Shown: positions 63,022 to 64,000 of the stretch, one piece after another
How the letters are laid out: every line of letters starts with the position of its first letter
How positions within the stretch are numbered: the first letter of the stretch is position 1
DNA from: Pyropia haitanensis
Lineage: Eukaryota; Rhodophyta; Bangiophyceae; Bangiales; Bangiaceae
DNA: 64,000 nt
Assembly: GCA_008729055.1 (NCBI GenBank)
Contig: SDUX01000003.1
Location: 620,001 to 684,000 of the forward strand
Direction: 5' to 3'
The notes under the pieces: model-generated
Told to the model about the DNA's origin: nothing
Database searches by the model: none
Seen by the model: only the letters and a program-made list of their open reading frames with translations
Made by a program: the position numbers and the translations under genes

Positions 63022-64000
63022 ATGGCTTTTGTCGCCGGCGCCCCACTTTGTGCGCACCTCCGCGCCGCTGCGGCGCAACGCGCAGCGGGTCGGCTGTCCA
63101 CCCGCTGGCCAGCCCCCCCCGTGGGTCGCGCCGCCGCGGCGGCCTGGGGCGCGCCGGCCGGCGGTAGGGTGGCCCTCCCGCGGATGGCGGCGTCGTCGGA
63201 GAACACGTCTGCGCCCGGCGTGGCGGCATCGCCGGTGGCGGCGCCGCAGATGGCCGGCGGTGGCGGCGGCGGCCCGACGGCGCCCGTCACGGACGCGGAG
63301 GTGGGCAACCGCAGCTTCCAGCTGATCGAGATGGAGGACAGCGAGCAAGCCGTGTCGGCGCTCTACCTCCGCGCCGCGGACAAGGGGGTGGACTTTGGCG
63401 CCACCGACGGGCCGGTGCCGGACTCGGTGACGGGGGAATGGACGCTCAACGAGGCGGACGGGACATTGGGGCTGGCGCTGACGCGCAACTATGAGGGGGA
63501 CTTTAGCTTCTCCGTGACCCGGTTTTATAAGGTGCGTCTTTGCAGGGGGGGGCGGGGGGAGGGGGGTACCACGCGTGGGGACCGCGTCTGGGGGTGGCCT
63601 CGCTGCATCTCTGTTGTGCTGTGGCGGTTGTCTCATCATTGTGTGGGGGTTCCGTGGGGGGCACACTCTTTGGGTGCGTGCCCTCTGCGTGTGGCTTGTT
63701 CGTCGGATGCCTGGAAGCTGAACCAGTTCTTCTGTCGCCGATGGGGTGCTGTGCCGCCTGCGTTCCCTCTGTATGGGACCCTGTTCACGCTGTGTCCATC
63801 GCCTGTTTATTTTGGCCTCCACCACCACAGGGCCACTATGAGCGGCGCGAGGGCTCCTCCCTTGTCACCGTCCAAGGCTACATCTTCCAGGCGGAGCACG
63901 CAATGGAGCCGGAAAACGCGGTGGGCTTCTTCAGCCTCGTCACCGCCACCGACGACCTGCCGTCAGAGGACTATGACGTCACCAAGCCGAGCGCCGACTG
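63022..64000 (+). CDS. plastid-targeted protein of unknown function, 3' truncated by the window
   Basis: Exon 1 (63022-63531) starts MAFVAGAPLCAHLRAAAAQR, an Ala/Arg-rich plastid-type transit peptide that runs to about residue 70. The conserved part is SFQLIEMEDSEQAVSALYLR, then VTGEWTLNEADGTLGLALTR and DFSFSVTRFYK. The intron 63532-63830 (299 bp) starts GTGCGT and ends ACAG, phase 0. Exon 2 continues GHYERREGSSLVTVQGYIFQ, then EPENAVGFFSLVTATDD, and runs off the end. The predicted beta-rich core, with no cysteines or catalytic motif, resembles uncharacterised plastid proteins of red algae and algae with red-derived plastids, though I cannot name the family. The splice sites and frame are well supported. 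Confidence 0.78.
   Translation, partial: MAFVAGAPLCAHLRAAAAQRAAGRLSTRWPAPPVGRAAAAAWGAPAGGRVALPRMAASSENTSAPGVAASPVAAPQMAGGGGGGPTAPVTDAEVGNRSFQLIEMEDSEQAVSALYLRAADKGVDFGATDGPVPDSVTGEWTLNEADGTLGLALTRNYEGDFSFSVTRFYKVRLCRGGRGEGGTTRGDRVWGWPRCISVVLWRLSHHCVGVPWGAHSLGACPLRVACSSDAWKLNQFFCRRWGAVPPAFPLYGTLFTLCPSPVYFGLHHHRATMSGARAPPLSPSKATSSRRSTQWSRKTRWASSASSPPPTTCRQRTMTSPSRAPT

Noticed and set aside
1..64000. Bacterial origin of the window (high GC, radical-SAM and STAND/TPR genes)
   Set aside because: Spliceosomal introns with GT-AG ends, TAF6, PEX6, NUP188, PSMB7 and transit peptides show nuclear eukaryotic DNA.

Overview
The window looks like nuclear DNA of a GC-rich photosynthetic eukaryote, most likely a red alga of the Bangiophyceae (Porphyra/Pyropia type). 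The evidence is inferential. Genes are eukaryotic (proteasome, TFIID, nuclear pore, peroxisome import, complex I assembly). The four introns I can place are short and similar (336, 298, 356 and 299 bp, all GT-AG). Two proteins begin with plastid-type transit peptides. Coding sequence is extremely GC-rich, with Ala/Gly/Pro homopolymers. A tRNA-Gln gene carries an intron inside the T-loop, a rare arrangement best known from the red alga Cyanidioschyzon.

Layout. 1-7.3 kb: 3' end of a PSMB7-type proteasome subunit, a tandem helix-hairpin-helix protein (-), an NDUFAF2-type complex I assembly factor (-), and an acidic/basic nuclear protein (+). 9.0-10.4 kb: two tandem copies of a 690-bp terminal-inverted-repeat (TIR) element. 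12.3-21.5 kb: a predicted N-myristoylated protein (+), TAF6 (-), a B12-binding/radical-SAM enzyme of bacterial type (+), and a two-pore potassium channel with EF hands (-). 21.5-24.6 kb: an AT-richer stretch with tRNA-Arg(ACG) (-) and tRNA-Gln(UUG) (+). 24.8-37.2 kb: PEX6 and a very large NUP188-like nucleoporin, both +. 37.5-42 kb: an RlmL-type rRNA methyltransferase (-) and serine hydroxymethyltransferase (-). 43.3-44.2 kb: a secreted Cys-rich protein (+). 44.8-62.5 kb: a repeat-rich accessory region with nested TIR elements and tandem repeats surrounding one large intact gene (48.7-53.6 kb). 63 kb to the end: a plastid-targeted protein of unknown function, cut by the window edge.

The most interesting gene is the 1,629-residue protein at 48.7-53.6 kb. 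It has a helical N-terminal region that could be a HeLo/MLKL-like bundle, an NB-ARC/STAND NTPase, and about 10.6 nearly identical 138-bp (46-residue) TPR repeats. This is the plan of an NLR-type sensor, and the repeat homogeneity suggests a rapidly evolving recognition surface. It sits in the most transposon-rich part of the window. The second highlight is the tRNA-Gln gene split in its T-loop, with a tRNA-Arg nearby whose D-arm is 15 nt too long.

A general caution: NDUFAF2, TAF6, PEX6, NUP188 and the myristoylated gene are each open over their conserved parts but change reading frame at or near long G or C runs. Their coordinates mark the whole gene, not one uninterrupted ORF. I read most of these breaks as homopolymer-length errors in the assembly, but cannot prove it from one sequence.
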